Shown piece by piece: positions 1 to 8,115 of a stretch of 64,000 bases of DNA. Under the pieces are notes generated by a model. That model saw only the letters and a program-made list of their open reading frames with translations, was not told the origin of the DNA and did not search any database. Both the position numbers and the translations under genes were made by a program. Source of the stretch: Pyxidicoccus xibeiensis (GTDB taxonomy: Bacteria > Myxococcota > Myxococcia > Myxococcales > Myxococcaceae); the NCBI RefSeq assembly GCF_024198175.1, contig NZ_JAJVKV010000003.1, forward strand, positions 1,157,746 to 1,221,745, in the 5' to 3' direction. How positions within the stretch are numbered: position 1 is the stretch's first letter; each line of letters starts with the position of its first letter.

Positions 1-449
1 GCCCTCCCCTTCGCCTTCCTCGGACTCCTGCTTCGGAACCTCGACGCAGGGGCGCTCGGAGGCGAGCAGCCCGGAGACCAGGGCGTGCAGCGCCTTGGCG
101 TCCTTCTTCCGGGTGGCCTCCTCGAGCAGGAAGCCGGCCCGGGCGGAGCGCAGGGACGCGTCGAGCCCGTCCAGGCGGGCCTCGGCGTCCGGCTCCACCA
201 GCCAGGAGCTGGCGGCCAGGGTGCGGTGGTACGCGGCGACGGTGGCATCCGTCTGGGTGCGCGTCTCCGAGAGCTTCTGGGACAGGAGCGCCTTCTCGCG
301 CTCGAGTCCCTCCCGGAAGGAGCGGGCCTCGGCGAGCTGCTTCTCCGCCGCGGCGACCTCCTGTTGCTTCTGCTCGAGTTCCTTGTCGCGGCACGCACCC
401 AGCGCCAGCAGCGCCAGGGCGGGCCCGGTGATACGCAGACGACCCATGT
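1..449 (-). CDS. Coiled-coil lipoprotein, truncated by the left edge
   Basis: The reading frame opens with ATG at 449 and runs off the window without a stop, so the C-terminus is missing. The first residues form a lipoprotein signal ending in the lipobox LALGAC (Cys19). The next 60 or so residues are rich in Glu, Lys, Gln and Ala in a heptad-like pattern (KELEQKQQEVAAAEKQLAEA), which suggests a periplasmic or outer-membrane-anchored coiled coil. A helical stretch with a Cys follows, then a Glu/Gly-rich segment at the edge. I recognise no enzymatic domain. It resembles in style the coiled-coil lipoprotein at 4091-4552, but I see no clear sequence repeat between them. The gene is divergent from the one starting at 589. 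Confidence 0.8.
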
Positions 450-588
450 TCTGGAGTCCCCCTCTGTGCCGGGGAGCATCGCGCAATCGAGGGCCCGCTG
501 TCAGTGGGTGGCCCGGCACCCGTCAGTGCCGAGGCCTCGTCGCGACTCCTTCACTTGCGTACGGTGGCCAGGAAAGGCGGAGCTGCCC

Positions 589-1308
589 ATGGATTGCCGC
601 AGGACGCTGTTCGCCACGATGCCTGGAGGGCAGACCGTCCTCCTCCGCAGCTTCGAGTCGCCGGGAGAGTCCCCCAGCCATGAGGTCACCCTGTACCGGG
701 ACTACCTGACGCCAGCTCCCCGACAGCTGCCCCTCCCCAGGGGCTTTCCGGAGGAGTTCGCATCGGAGGAGGAGGCGCTGGAGCAGGTCCACCGGACGCT
801 GCGAGTCGAGGCGAGCGCGTTCCAGGACATCCACCTGGGACGCCGCGTGGACATCGACTTCGTGGAGGCACTGAAGCGGGGCACCCTCGAGCCGCTGTGC
901 GCGGGAATGTCAGCCGACGCCCTGGTGGCGCTGCTGGGACTTCCCGAAGGCGTCACGCCATTGTCTGGGCCCGGCTTCGTCGGCTGGCTCTACGGCTCCG
1001 TGCAGCTGTACCTGCAGGACGATGCACTCCTCTACTTCGAAATCGACGATGGGCTGGGCGAGTTCACCAGCCTGCACCTCGGGGGTTGGTTCCTGGAGCC
1101 ATCGACGACGAGGCGTCAGCTCGAACAGGCGCTGACGTCCCGAGGGGTGGAGTACCGGGTGGTCCCCCACTTCGGAATGCAAGTCATCTGGGTTCCAGGC
1201 GCGCGGCACCGCGACGGCTGCATGTTCGACTTCCACGAGGATGAGCGCATCCACGCGTTCTACTGGCTTCACTCCGCCCCGGCCTCGGGCGTCTCCAGCA
1301 GCTTGTAG
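589..1308 (+). CDS. Hypothetical protein, 239 aa
   Basis: I choose ATG 589 because AGGAAAGGCGG at 570-580 is a good ribosome-binding site; a longer frame reaches back to 85 but overlaps the divergent lipoprotein gene antisense. A second in-frame ATG lies at 619-621. The protein is soluble, with no signal peptide, no membrane segment and a mixed alpha/beta look. Its acidic aromatic central region (GSVQLYLQDD, LLYFEIDD) recalls small SMI1/immunity-like folds, but that is only an impression and I assign no function. The last 40 bases overlap the 3' end of the convergent response-regulator gene. Confidence 0.7.
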   Translation: MDCRRTLFATMPGGQTVLLRSFESPGESPSHEVTLYRDYLTPAPRQLPLPRGFPEEFASEEEALEQVHRTLRVEASAFQDIHLGRRVDIDFVEALKRGTLEPLCAGMSADALVALLGLPEGVTPLSGPGFVGWLYGSVQLYLQDDALLYFEIDDGLGEFTSLHLGGWFLEPSTTRRQLEQALTSRGVEYRVVPHFGMQVIWVPGARHRDGCMFDFHEDERIHAFYWLHSAPASGVSSSL

Positions 1309-2612
1309 AGCGTCTTCCGGTCCACGTCGAGCAGGCGCGCCGCCTCGCTCTTGTTGCCACCCACGTGCTGGAGCACGTGCGCCGCGTACCGGCGTGACAG
1401 CTCCGCCAGGCTGGGCAGGTCCCCCGCCAGCCCCGTCAGCTTCTGCGTCGCATCGCCGATGGGCTCCGGGAAGTCCTGCGGGCCCAGCACGCCCGTCACG
1501 TTCAGCGCGAGCGCCCGCGCCACCACGTTCTCCAGCTGCCGCACGTTGCCCGGCCAGTCGTAGCCCGTCAGCCGCGCCATCGCGTCCGGCGTCACCACCG
1601 GCCGCACCCCGCCCCGCGCGTGCCGCCCCGCGAAGTGCTCCACCAGCGCCGGCACGTCCTCGCGCCGCTCCCGCAGCGGCGGCAGGTGCAGGTGCACCAC
1701 GTCCAGCCGGTAGAGCAAATCCTCGCGGAACAGCCCCTCCACCACCCGCGCCTTCAGGTCCTTGTTCGTCGCCGCCACCACCCGCACGTCCACCTTCACC
1801 GGCAGGCTCTCGCCCACCCGGCGAATCTCGCCCTCCTGCAGCACGCGCAAGAGCTGCGACTGGACCTTCATCCCCACGTCGCCAATCTCGTCCAGGAAGA
1901 GCGTGCCGCCGTTGGCCTCCTCGAAGACGCCCCGCCGCGCGCCCGAGGCGCCCGTGAAGCTGCCCTTCGCATGGCCGAACAGCTCGCTCTCCATCAGCGA
2001 CTCGGTAATCGCTCCGCAGTCCACCGGGATGAACGGCCCCGGCGCCCGGGGCGAGCGCTTGTGCAGCGCCCGCGCCACCATCTCCTTCCCCGTCCCCGTC
2101 TCGCCCGTAATCAGCACCGGCACGTTGCTCGCCGCCGCGCGCGCCACCTGCTTGTACACCTCCAGCAGCGCGGGGCTGCGCCCCACCAGCACCAGCGACG
2201 TGCGCTCCACCTGCTGCCTCAGCGAGCGGTTCTCCTCCACCAGCCGCTTCTGCTCCAGCGCCCGCCGCGCCACGCGAAGAATCGCGTCCACGTCGAACGG
2301 CTTGGCCAGGTAGTCGAAGGCGCCCTGCTGGATGCTGTCCAGCGCGCCCTCGATGTTGCCGAACGCCGTCACCACGATGACCGGCGTGTCCGGCAGCTGC
2401 GACTTCACCTCCTGCAGTACCTTGAGGCCATCCCCCGGCTCGGGCATGGCCATGTCCGTCATCACCAAATCGAACGGCCCTTCCGCGATGCGCTCCGCGG
2501 CCCGCTTCGGGTCCGGCGCCTGCGTCACCGCGCCCAGCGTGCCCAACAGCCGCTGGAGCAGGTCGCGAGCCTGGGGGTCGTCGTCCACCACGAGGATGCG
2601 GGCCGTGCTCAT
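1269..2612 (-). CDS. NtrC-family sigma-54-dependent response regulator
   Basis: This 447-residue protein has the full enhancer-binding architecture. The N-terminal receiver (about 1-120) carries the acidic pair DDD at 10-12, phospho-acceptor Asp53 in VMTDMAMP, Thr82 and Lys104. The AAA+ domain (about 140-370) shows Walker A GETGTGKE at 170-177, the sigma-54-contacting loop as GSFTGA at 217-222 (Ser in place of the usual Ala) and Walker [12 protein letters not shown] at 235-245. A Fis-type helix-turn-helix closes the protein ([20 protein letters not shown]). It should bind upstream activator sites and open sigma-54 promoters when phosphorylated. It overlaps the upstream kinase gene by ATGA, so the two are translationally coupled and almost certainly a cognate pair. 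Its targets cannot be told from this window. Confidence 0.96.
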   Translation of the reverse strand: MSTARILVVDDDPQARDLLQRLLGTLGAVTQAPDPKRAAERIAEGPFDLVMTDMAMPEPGDGLKVLQEVKSQLPDTPVIVVTAFGNIEGALDSIQQGAFDYLAKPFDVDAILRVARRALEQKRLVEENRSLRQQVERTSLVLVGRSPALLEVYKQVARAAASNVPVLITGETGTGKEMVARALHKRSPRAPGPFIPVDCGAITESLMESELFGHAKGSFTGASGARRGVFEEANGGTLFLDEIGDVGMKVQSQLLRVLQEGEIRRVGESLPVKVDVRVVAATNKDLKARVVEGLFREDLLYRLDVVHLHLPPLRERREDVPALVEHFAGRHARGGVRPVVTPDAMARLTGYDWPGNVRQLENVVARALALNVTGVLGPQDFPEPIGDATQKLTGLAGDLPSLAELSRRYAAHVLQHVGGNKSEAARLLDVDRKTLYKLLETPEAGAE

Positions 2613-4039
2613 GTCCCCACCTTGCGCATCGAAGCGGCGGACGAAGTCATGGGCTCACCGGTGCTCCCCGCCGCCACCGGGCGCACCACGCGGGGGAAGC
2701 GCACCACCACGTGCGTCCCCTTCCCCTCTTCCGAGCGCACCACCAGCGTGCCGCCGTGCGCCTCCACCACGCGCTTCGTGGTGGCCATCCCCAGGCCGTG
2801 GCCCGGCAACCCGCGCACCTCGGGCGCGCGGAAGAAGGGCTGGAACAGCGAGGCCTGCGTCGCCGCCGACATGCCCAGGCCGTTGTCCGTCACCTCCAGC
2901 ACCGCGTCGCTCCCCTCCGTGGCCACCCGCACCGTCACCTTCGGCTCCGGCCGCCCCGCCGTGTACTTCACCGCGTTGGACAGCAGATTCCGCGCGCTCA
3001 CCTGGAGCAGCTGGCCCGGACAGTCCACCGCCACGCCGGGCTCCAGCTGCCGCTCCAGCGCCACACCCTGCGCCGCCGCCGTCTGCGCCACCTCCAGCAG
3101 CACCGTGGTGACGGCCGTGTCCAGCTCCCCCACCGTGCGCTCCCCGCGCGTGCCCGCCCGGCAGAAGCGCAGCAGGGCTTCAATCAGCTCGCCCATGCGC
3201 ACCGCGCTGGACTCGCACTGCGCCAGCATCTCCAGCGCCCCCGCGTCCTTCACCGCGCCGGTGCGGCGGATGAGCGTCAGGTAGCCCTTGAGCGGCGCCA
3301 GCGGGGAGATGAGGTCGTGCGCCACGCGCCGGGTGAAGGCGTCCAGCTCCTGGTTGTGCCGGCCCAGCTCCTCCAGCTGCCCCTGGATGGTGGCGTCCTG
3401 CCGCTTGAGCACGGACGTAATCTGCAGCCCCACGGCCAGCGACACGAGGATGGCCAGCAGCGTGGCGCTCGCGCCCAGCGCCGTGTTGCCCACGCGCAGG
3501 TCCGCCAGCCGGCCCACCAGCGACTGGGCCTCGTCCGCGTTCTCCCGGGACAGCGTGCCGGCCAGCGCGTCCAGCTCCGCCGCCAGCGGGCGGATGCGCT
3601 CGGCCAGGTGGCGCCGTGCCCGCTCCGCCTCGCGCCGCTGCGAGAAGACGGCCGCCGCGCGCACCTGGTTCGCCAGCCCCTGGCACGCGGCGTTGAAGCG
3701 CTCCCATGCCGCGGTGTCACCCGGCGGCAGGTTGCGCGTGTACGCCTCCGACGCGGCGCGGATGTCCCCGAGAATCTCCTCCATCACCGCGTCCGCCGCC
3801 CGGCGCTCGGCGTCGTCCGTGGCGCGGATGTGCGCCTCGATGGCCGACTCCAGCGACAGCGCGTCCACGCGGATGCGGCCGATGAGGCTCGCGCGCTCCA
3901 GCGCCTCGCGCACCAGCGCGTCCACCTGCTGGCCCGTGCGGACCTCCGTCCACAGCGTGAAGGCCGTGACGGCGGACAGCAGGGCCACCACGAAGAAGAA
4001 GCCGGCGCGGTAGCCGCGGATGGGGGTGCGGGAGCTCAC
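2609..4039 (-). CDS. Membrane sensor histidine kinase
   Basis: This is a 476-residue kinase. A transmembrane helix at about 12-30 is followed by an all-helical periplasmic region (about 31-180), probably a four-helix-bundle or CHASE3-like sensor, and a second helix at about 186-206. No clear HAMP domain follows; a short coiled linker leads to HisKA with phospho-acceptor His241 in RRVAHDLISPL. The ATPase domain has N-box NLLSNAVKYT (351-360), G1 DNGLGM (385-390) and G2 GHGLGM (413-418). It should autophosphorylate and pass phosphate to the response regulator encoded immediately downstream (4-base overlap). A coiled-coil lipoprotein gene lies 51 bases upstream on the same strand and may supply a periplasmic partner; that link is inference. 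Confidence 0.95.
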   Translation of the reverse strand: MSSRTPIRGYRAGFFFVVALLSAVTAFTLWTEVRTGQQVDALVREALERASLIGRIRVDALSLESAIEAHIRATDDAERRAADAVMEEILGDIRAASEAYTRNLPPGDTAAWERFNAACQGLANQVRAAAVFSQRREAERARRHLAERIRPLAAELDALAGTLSRENADEAQSLVGRLADLRVGNTALGASATLLAILVSLAVGLQITSVLKRQDATIQGQLEELGRHNQELDAFTRRVAHDLISPLAPLKGYLTLIRRTGAVKDAGALEMLAQCESSAVRMGELIEALLRFCRAGTRGERTVGELDTAVTTVLLEVAQTAAAQGVALERQLEPGVAVDCPGQLLQVSARNLLSNAVKYTAGRPEPKVTVRVATEGSDAVLEVTDNGLGMSAATQASLFQPFFRAPEVRGLPGHGLGMATTKRVVEAHGGTLVVRSEEGKGTHVVVRFPRVVRPVAAGSTGEPMTSSAASMRKVGT

Positions 4040-4090
4040 CAGGCCGAGTCCTCTACCACGGCGCCCCCGCGTCGCGGGACCGCCCGTCCT

Positions 4091-4552
4091 TCATGGGGCC
4101 GCGGCCCCGTTGGCCCCTTCCGGGGTGGGGCCGGACGGCTGCGGAGGCTGCACGCGCCGCCGGGCGCGCTCCAGCGCGGACTCGTACCAGACGTCCGACA
4201 GCTCCTCGTGGACCTCCTTCAGGGCCTTGAGCTCGTTCAGCTCGCGCTCCAGCGCCAGCAGCTGCTGGTTGTGCTCCTCCAGCGCGTGCCGGTCCGCCTC
4301 CGTGCGCACCAGCTCCTCCAGAATCACCGCGCGGCCCTGCTCCGCCTCGGCGCGCTCCAGCGCCAGCCGCTCCATGGTGGACTCGAGCGCCGCCAGCCGC
4401 GCCGCCAGCTGCTCGGTGCGCTCGCGCTCCGCCTCGTACTCGCGGCGCCACCGCTCCGTCTCGAGCACCTGGGCCTCGTGCAGCGCGGGCGGCACTCCCG
4501 CACATCCGGCTCCCAGCCATGCCACCGCCGTAGCGACCCGCAGGTACCGCAT
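4091..4552 (-). CDS. Coiled-coil lipoprotein upstream of the two-component pair
   Basis: The 153-residue product begins with a short lipoprotein signal ending in LGAGC (Cys17). Residues about 25-130 are almost entirely helical and rich in Glu, Arg, Leu and Ala, with long heptad runs such as LEEHNQQLLALERELNEL. The tail is Pro/Gly/Ala-rich. It lies 51 bases upstream of the histidine kinase gene on the same strand, so it is probably the first gene of a lipoprotein - kinase - regulator operon. A role as an envelope scaffold or ligand for the kinase is plausible but unproven. I recognise no named family. Confidence 0.82.
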   Translation of the reverse strand: MRYLRVATAVAWLGAGCAGVPPALHEAQVLETERWRREYEAERERTEQLAARLAALESTMERLALERAEAEQGRAVILEELVRTEADRHALEEHNQQLLALERELNELKALKEVHEELSDVWYESALERARRRVQPPQPSGPTPEGANGAAAP

Positions 4553-4884
4553 ACACCGTCTCTCCCGTACCGTGGCTGCGCGACATGCGCGGCGAAAGGC
4601 CCGGGCCTGCCACCCTGCAACGGGATGGCGGGCCTGGGCCCGCCGCCGCGCAACACGGTAGCGCGTGCAGCTTGCTCAACTGCTCCGGTGTCGTCAAAGC
4701 GACAAGTGCCTGCCTGGGGAGCAGGCCCCCACTGTCTTGCGGCCAACCGGGGAGTTTCTCCCCAGACCGCGGCCCCTTGCACCCCGGCTTCCCTCTGGAG
4801 GGGCCCCTGGCACGCCGGCTGCTCAGGGGACTGCCCACCAACAGCGACGCAATCCAGCGTCGTCCCCCCCGAACGGAGCTTTCC
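4553..4884. other. Divergent intergenic region, 332 bp
   Basis: This gap separates the minus-strand lipoprotein operon from the plus-strand Ala/Pro-rich gene and must hold both promoters. It contains a short GC hairpin at 4627-4644 (GGCGGGC, loop CTGG, GCCCGCC) and a second inverted stretch around 4747-4764 (GGGGAG, CTCCCC). I find no convincing -35/-10 pair and no supportable coding sequence. A ribosome-binding site (CGGAG, 4874-4878) serves the gene at 4885. Confidence 0.5.
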
Positions 4885-5136
4885 ATGAAGACCGTCTTCG
4901 CCGCCGCCCTCCTCGCCGCCGCCACCGCGTTCGCCAACACCCCCGCCCCGGCCGCCGCCGCCGCGGAGACCAAGCCGGCCGCCGCCGCCGAGGCTCCGAA
5001 GGCCGAAGCTGCCCCCGCCCCCGCCGCCGAGGCTGCTCCCGCCCCCGCCGCCGAGGCCCCCAAGGCCGAGGCCAAGCCCGCCAAGAAGGCCAAGAAGGCC
5101 GCTCCCAAGGCCGAGACGGCCGCGGACACCAAGTAG
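4885..5136 (+). CDS. Small Ala/Pro/Lys-rich exported protein
   Basis: The 83-residue product starts with a clean Sec signal (MKTVFAAALLAAATAFA, predicted cut after AFA). The mature part is low complexity: repeated AEAAPAPA and APKAEA units, then a Lys-rich tail (KPAKKAKKAAPKAE). I choose ATG 4885 because CGGAG sits six bases upstream and the signal peptide starts there; a longer frame begins at 4585 but adds non-protein-like sequence. A strong hairpin terminator follows 37 bases after the stop, so the gene is monocistronic. Similar Ala/Pro/Lys-rich secreted peptides occur in many high-GC genomes without known function; binding to cell-wall polymer or nucleic acid through the basic tail is speculation. 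Confidence 0.75.
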   Translation: MKTVFAAALLAAATAFANTPAPAAAAAETKPAAAAEAPKAEAAPAPAAEAAPAPAAEAPKAEAKPAKKAKKAAPKAETAADTK

Positions 5137-5173
5137 TCCTGATTTACTGATTACCGGACCGCAGTACCCCACG

Positions 5174-5209
5174 CACGGGGGTGCCCTTTCCAAGGGGGGC
5201 ACCCCCGTG
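5174..5209 (+). terminator. Hairpin terminator after the Ala/Pro-rich gene
   Basis: A perfect 13-bp stem (CACGGGGGTGCCC at 5174-5186 with GGGCACCCCCGTG at 5197-5209) closes a 10-base loop. It is followed by ACCTTTTCC, a short T tract. The strength of the stem in an otherwise empty spacer makes it a good intrinsic terminator. Confidence 0.85.
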
Positions 5210-5344
5210 ACCTTTTCCGGGTGTCCTTTCACCCACGCTCGCAACTCTGGAGGGGCTTCCCTCGAAAACAGGCTGGAGGTCGGTTACACCCCTCCCGAGT
5301 CATTGCTGCCGCGATGATTCCGGCGTCTTCAGTGAGTTTGAGAT

Positions 5345-5383
5345 TTGACAGAGATAGAAGAATCCTGCTTAATGTGACTTAAG
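5345..5383 (+). promoter_or_regulatory. Sigma-70-like promoter for the GAF gene, with overlapping inverted repeat
   Basis: TTGACA at 5345-5350 matches the consensus -35 exactly. Seventeen bases later CTTAAT at 5368-5373 matches four of six -10 positions. The surrounding 60 bases are clearly AT-rich for this genome. CTTAA-TGTGAC-TTAAG at 5368-5383 is an inverted repeat over the -10 and start region, a possible operator. The start codon of the GAF gene is about 70-80 bases downstream. Confidence 0.65.
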
Positions 5384-5451
5384 CGGATGACAGACCGTTC
5401 CGGATAGTGACGGAACTCATCGAGACAGTCGTACTTCTGGAGCCCTCTCAA

Positions 5452-6042
5452 ATGATCGAAGCCTTCTCGAAGGTGTCCGAAGCCTCGAAGCTGCTGCTGG
5501 AGAAGGGCCTGGGCCCGAGCACCGGCGTCGAGGCGTTGAGCATGGTGGGCCACGCGCTGGGCATCCACCGCGCCTACATCTTCGAGAACCGCACGCAGGG
5601 CACGTACGGCCGCTTCATCACCGACATGCGCTACGCCTGGGCGGAGCCGCCCACGCCGTCGGCGCTGGCCAACCCGGTGCTGCGCGCCTTCTCCTTCCGC
5701 GACTTCGCGCCGGGCTGGGTGGACATGCTGGAGGCGGGCATGGTGGTGGCGTGCCCCACGCGCGACGCGCCGCCGACGATGCGCGAGCTGCTGGAGCGCC
5801 AGGGAACACAGTCGGTGCTGCTGTGCCCCATCAACCCCTCCCGGCAGCAGTGGTGGGGAGTGGTAGCCTTCGAGGACTGCCGCGGCCCCCGCGCCTGGAA
5901 GCCGGAGGAGGTCAACCTGCTCAAGTCGCTGGCGCGCGCGGTGGCGGCGTCCATCCGTCACGGGCAGATGCGCTCCTCGCTGGACCAGGTGCGCAACAGC
6001 CTGCGGCAGGCCGTGAGCCGCACGCCGGCGTCCGGGCACTGA
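5452..6042 (+). CDS. GAF-domain protein, 196 aa
   Basis: The protein is essentially one GAF domain: an N-terminal helix (EAFSKVSEASKLLL), the strand AYIFENRTQG, an aromatic central segment, the strand SVLLCPINPSRQQWWGVVAFEDC and a C-terminal helix (EEVNLLKSLARAVAASI). GAF domains bind small molecules such as cyclic nucleotides or tetrapyrroles, or mediate dimerisation; no output domain is attached, so it may act through a partner. ATG 5452 is preferred because TCTGGAG at 5436-5442 lies nine bases upstream; an in-frame GTG at 5407 would add 15 residues but has no good binding site. A sigma-70-like promoter lies at 5345-5373. The Ser/Thr kinase gene begins 132 bases downstream. Confidence 0.85.
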   Translation: MIEAFSKVSEASKLLLEKGLGPSTGVEALSMVGHALGIHRAYIFENRTQGTYGRFITDMRYAWAEPPTPSALANPVLRAFSFRDFAPGWVDMLEAGMVVACPTRDAPPTMRELLERQGTQSVLLCPINPSRQQWWGVVAFEDCRGPRAWKPEEVNLLKSLARAVAASIRHGQMRSSLDQVRNSLRQAVSRTPASGH

Positions 6043-6174
6043 CCCGGGGCCCTGGCGGCGTCCTGCGAAACGACGCCTGGCTGCCCACCTGGGGGGGCAG
6101 CGACGACCCGTGACGCGAGCGGATAGAACGCTGCCGCGTTTCTGCTACCCTGGCGGCCCCCCTCGCCCACCGCC

Positions 6175-8019
6175 ATGTCCTCAATCGACCCCACCGCGAT
6201 CAGCCGGCCACGCTCTCCGGACCTCATCAGCGGCTACCACCTCGAGAAGCTGGTCGGTAGCGGAGGCATGGGTGAAGTCCACAAGGCCACCCAGCTCTCG
6301 CTCGGCCGGACGGTGGCCGTAAAGCTGCTCAACCCCGAGTTGGCCAAGGACCCGTCCTTCATCGCGCGCTTCCAGAAGGAAGCCGCCGCGCTGGCCGCCC
6401 TGAGCCACCCCCACGTCGTCTCCATCGTCGACAAGGGGAAGACGGACACCACCTATTACCTGGTGATGGAGTTCGTGGACGGCCCGTCGCTGCGCGAGCT
6501 GATCCGCGCACCGGACCTCAATGTCCCCGTCGCGCTGCGGCGGATGCTCGAAATCTGCCGGGCCATCGAGTACGCGCACGGCCGCGGCGTCATCCACCGG
6601 GACTTGAAGCCGGAGAACATCCTGCTGGACCAGCAGGCCGGCGGCATTGCCAAGGTGTCGGACTTCGGGCTCGCCTCCTTCCTGGCGGACGCCAGCCCCT
6701 CCTCGCGCTACGCGCTCACCTCCACGCACGTGTCCATGGGCACGCTGTCGTACATGGCGCCCGAGCAGCGCGTGGACGCGAAGAACGCGGACGCGCGCGC
6801 GGACATCTTCTCGCTGGGCGTCATCCTCTACGAGTGGCTCACCGGCGAGGTGCCGCTGGGCACCTTCGACCCGCCCTCGCGCAAGCGCCAGGGCGTGGAC
6901 ACGCGGCTGGACGCCATCGTCACCCGGTGCCTCAAGCCGGACCCGGATGACCGCTACCCCTCGGTGACGGCGCTCATCGCGGACCTGGAAATCCTGGTGC
7001 CGGGCAGCCTGCCCTCGCTGCTGCCGACGAAGCAGACGCGCATGCAGCGCTTCCGCCAGGGCGTGCGCAAGGTGGTGAACCGCACGCTGCAGGTGGCGGC
7101 CGTGCTGCTGGTGCTGGCAGCCGCGGTCGTGCTGGGCCTCGCGCTGCTGCGCGGCAACCAGCCCTCACGCGCCAGGCCCGGCGTGGCAATCATGTCGGAC
7201 CTGGGGACGGCTAGCTCGGGCTCGGGGCCCGGACGGAAGGAAACTGGCGCCGAGAAGTTCACGGTGAACCTGGGTGATGGACCGGACGCGATGGCGTTGC
7301 TGGTGACGGGCCGGCCGATCCAGTTCGAGGGGAAGGCGCTCGTCTACCCGCTGGTGGACGAGCAGCCCCGGGTAGGCCGCACCATCGTGGACGTGGTGGG
7401 CTTCGAGGGCGACATCCTCTCGCTCAGCGCTCGCGTTCGAGTAGACGCCCAACCTCCCTCCTGGGAGCGCCGCCTGCGCACCGCGCTGAAACTGGACAGC
7501 CCTGCGCCGGACCCCGTGGCCGCGCTGCTGTTGACGGGCAGCACGGGCCGCTATGTGGCACTCACCTACAACGGTGCCGGCGAGCCCATGGCACTGGAGT
7601 GGGTCCTGGGTGAGCGCCGGGGCGCCATGCTGGGGTTGGCCTCGCCCGAGGGAGAGGCGCACCTGGAGCTCAAGGTGGACGCCGAGGGCCTCCTCCAGGG
7701 GTACGTGGGCAAGGGGAAGGACCAGCGCGCCATCGGCGAGCCCCTGAACCTGGGCCCGGGGTGGATGGAGCACTTCGGCAACGCGCCCGTGCCCGGCTTC
7801 GGCTGCAACGAGGGCGCCTGCCGTGCCGAGGGCTTCACCTATATCGTCCGCAAGTCCCCGCCTCCAGGGACGACGGCGCCAGTGGTGGTGCCTCCCATGG
7901 CCCGGCCCGTGGTGGCCAACGCGGTGCCCGCCAAGGCGGTGACGCCCAAGCGTCCCCCTCCGCCTCCCCCCAAGAAGCAGCCCGTCAAGCCGCCCCCGAA
8001 GGGTGGCAAGAGGCGGTAG
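6175..8019 (+). CDS. Membrane Ser/Thr protein kinase with extracytoplasmic domain
   Basis: This is a Hanks-type kinase of 614 residues. The kinase domain (about 20-275) has the glycine loop GSGGMGEV (28-35), Lys50 in VAVKLL, the catalytic loop HRDLKPEN (141-148, Asp143), DFG (163-165) and APEQ (195-198), so it should be active. A juxtamembrane basic segment leads to one transmembrane helix at about 304-325. The remaining 290 residues should lie outside the cytoplasm: an unrecognised mixed beta domain containing the pair CNEGAC, then a Pro/Lys-rich tail that could associate with the wall or outer membrane. The outer domain has no PASTA repeats, so its ligand is unknown. I see no ribosome-binding site of note before ATG 6175. 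Confidence 0.94.
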   Translation: MSSIDPTAISRPRSPDLISGYHLEKLVGSGGMGEVHKATQLSLGRTVAVKLLNPELAKDPSFIARFQKEAAALAALSHPHVVSIVDKGKTDTTYYLVMEFVDGPSLRELIRAPDLNVPVALRRMLEICRAIEYAHGRGVIHRDLKPENILLDQQAGGIAKVSDFGLASFLADASPSSRYALTSTHVSMGTLSYMAPEQRVDAKNADARADIFSLGVILYEWLTGEVPLGTFDPPSRKRQGVDTRLDAIVTRCLKPDPDDRYPSVTALIADLEILVPGSLPSLLPTKQTRMQRFRQGVRKVVNRTLQVAAVLLVLAAAVVLGLALLRGNQPSRARPGVAIMSDLGTASSGSGPGRKETGAEKFTVNLGDGPDAMALLVTGRPIQFEGKALVYPLVDEQPRVGRTIVDVVGFEGDILSLSARVRVDAQPPSWERRLRTALKLDSPAPDPVAALLLTGSTGRYVALTYNGAGEPMALEWVLGERRGAMLGLASPEGEAHLELKVDAEGLLQGYVGKGKDQRAIGEPLNLGPGWMEHFGNAPVPGFGCNEGACRAEGFTYIVRKSPPPGTTAPVVVPPMARPVVANAVPAKAVTPKRPPPPPPKKQPVKPPPKGGKRR

Positions 8020-8086
8020 CACGGCGGCGCTCCCGGGCCGAGCGCCCGCGGCGGACATCCCAGCGCAGGGGAATATGGCCACTGAC

Positions 8087-8106
8087 GAGGGATTGAATTA
8101 TCCCTC
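8087..8106 (+). promoter_or_regulatory. AT-rich hairpin directly upstream of the DUF3857 gene
   Basis: GAGGGAT at 8087-8093 pairs with ATCCCTC at 8100-8106 around the loop TGAATT. It ends nine bases before ATG 8116, and no other purine-rich ribosome-binding site is present there. It may be an operator, part of a promoter, or an RNA element that contains the only possible Shine-Dalgarno (GAGGG). Confidence 0.4.
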
Positions 8107-8115
8107 GGCCCTCCT

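Noticed and set aside
4053..5132. 359-residue minus-strand Ala/Gly-rich frame
   Set aside because: It overlaps two better-supported genes and consists of antisense of the Ala/Pro-rich coding sequence.
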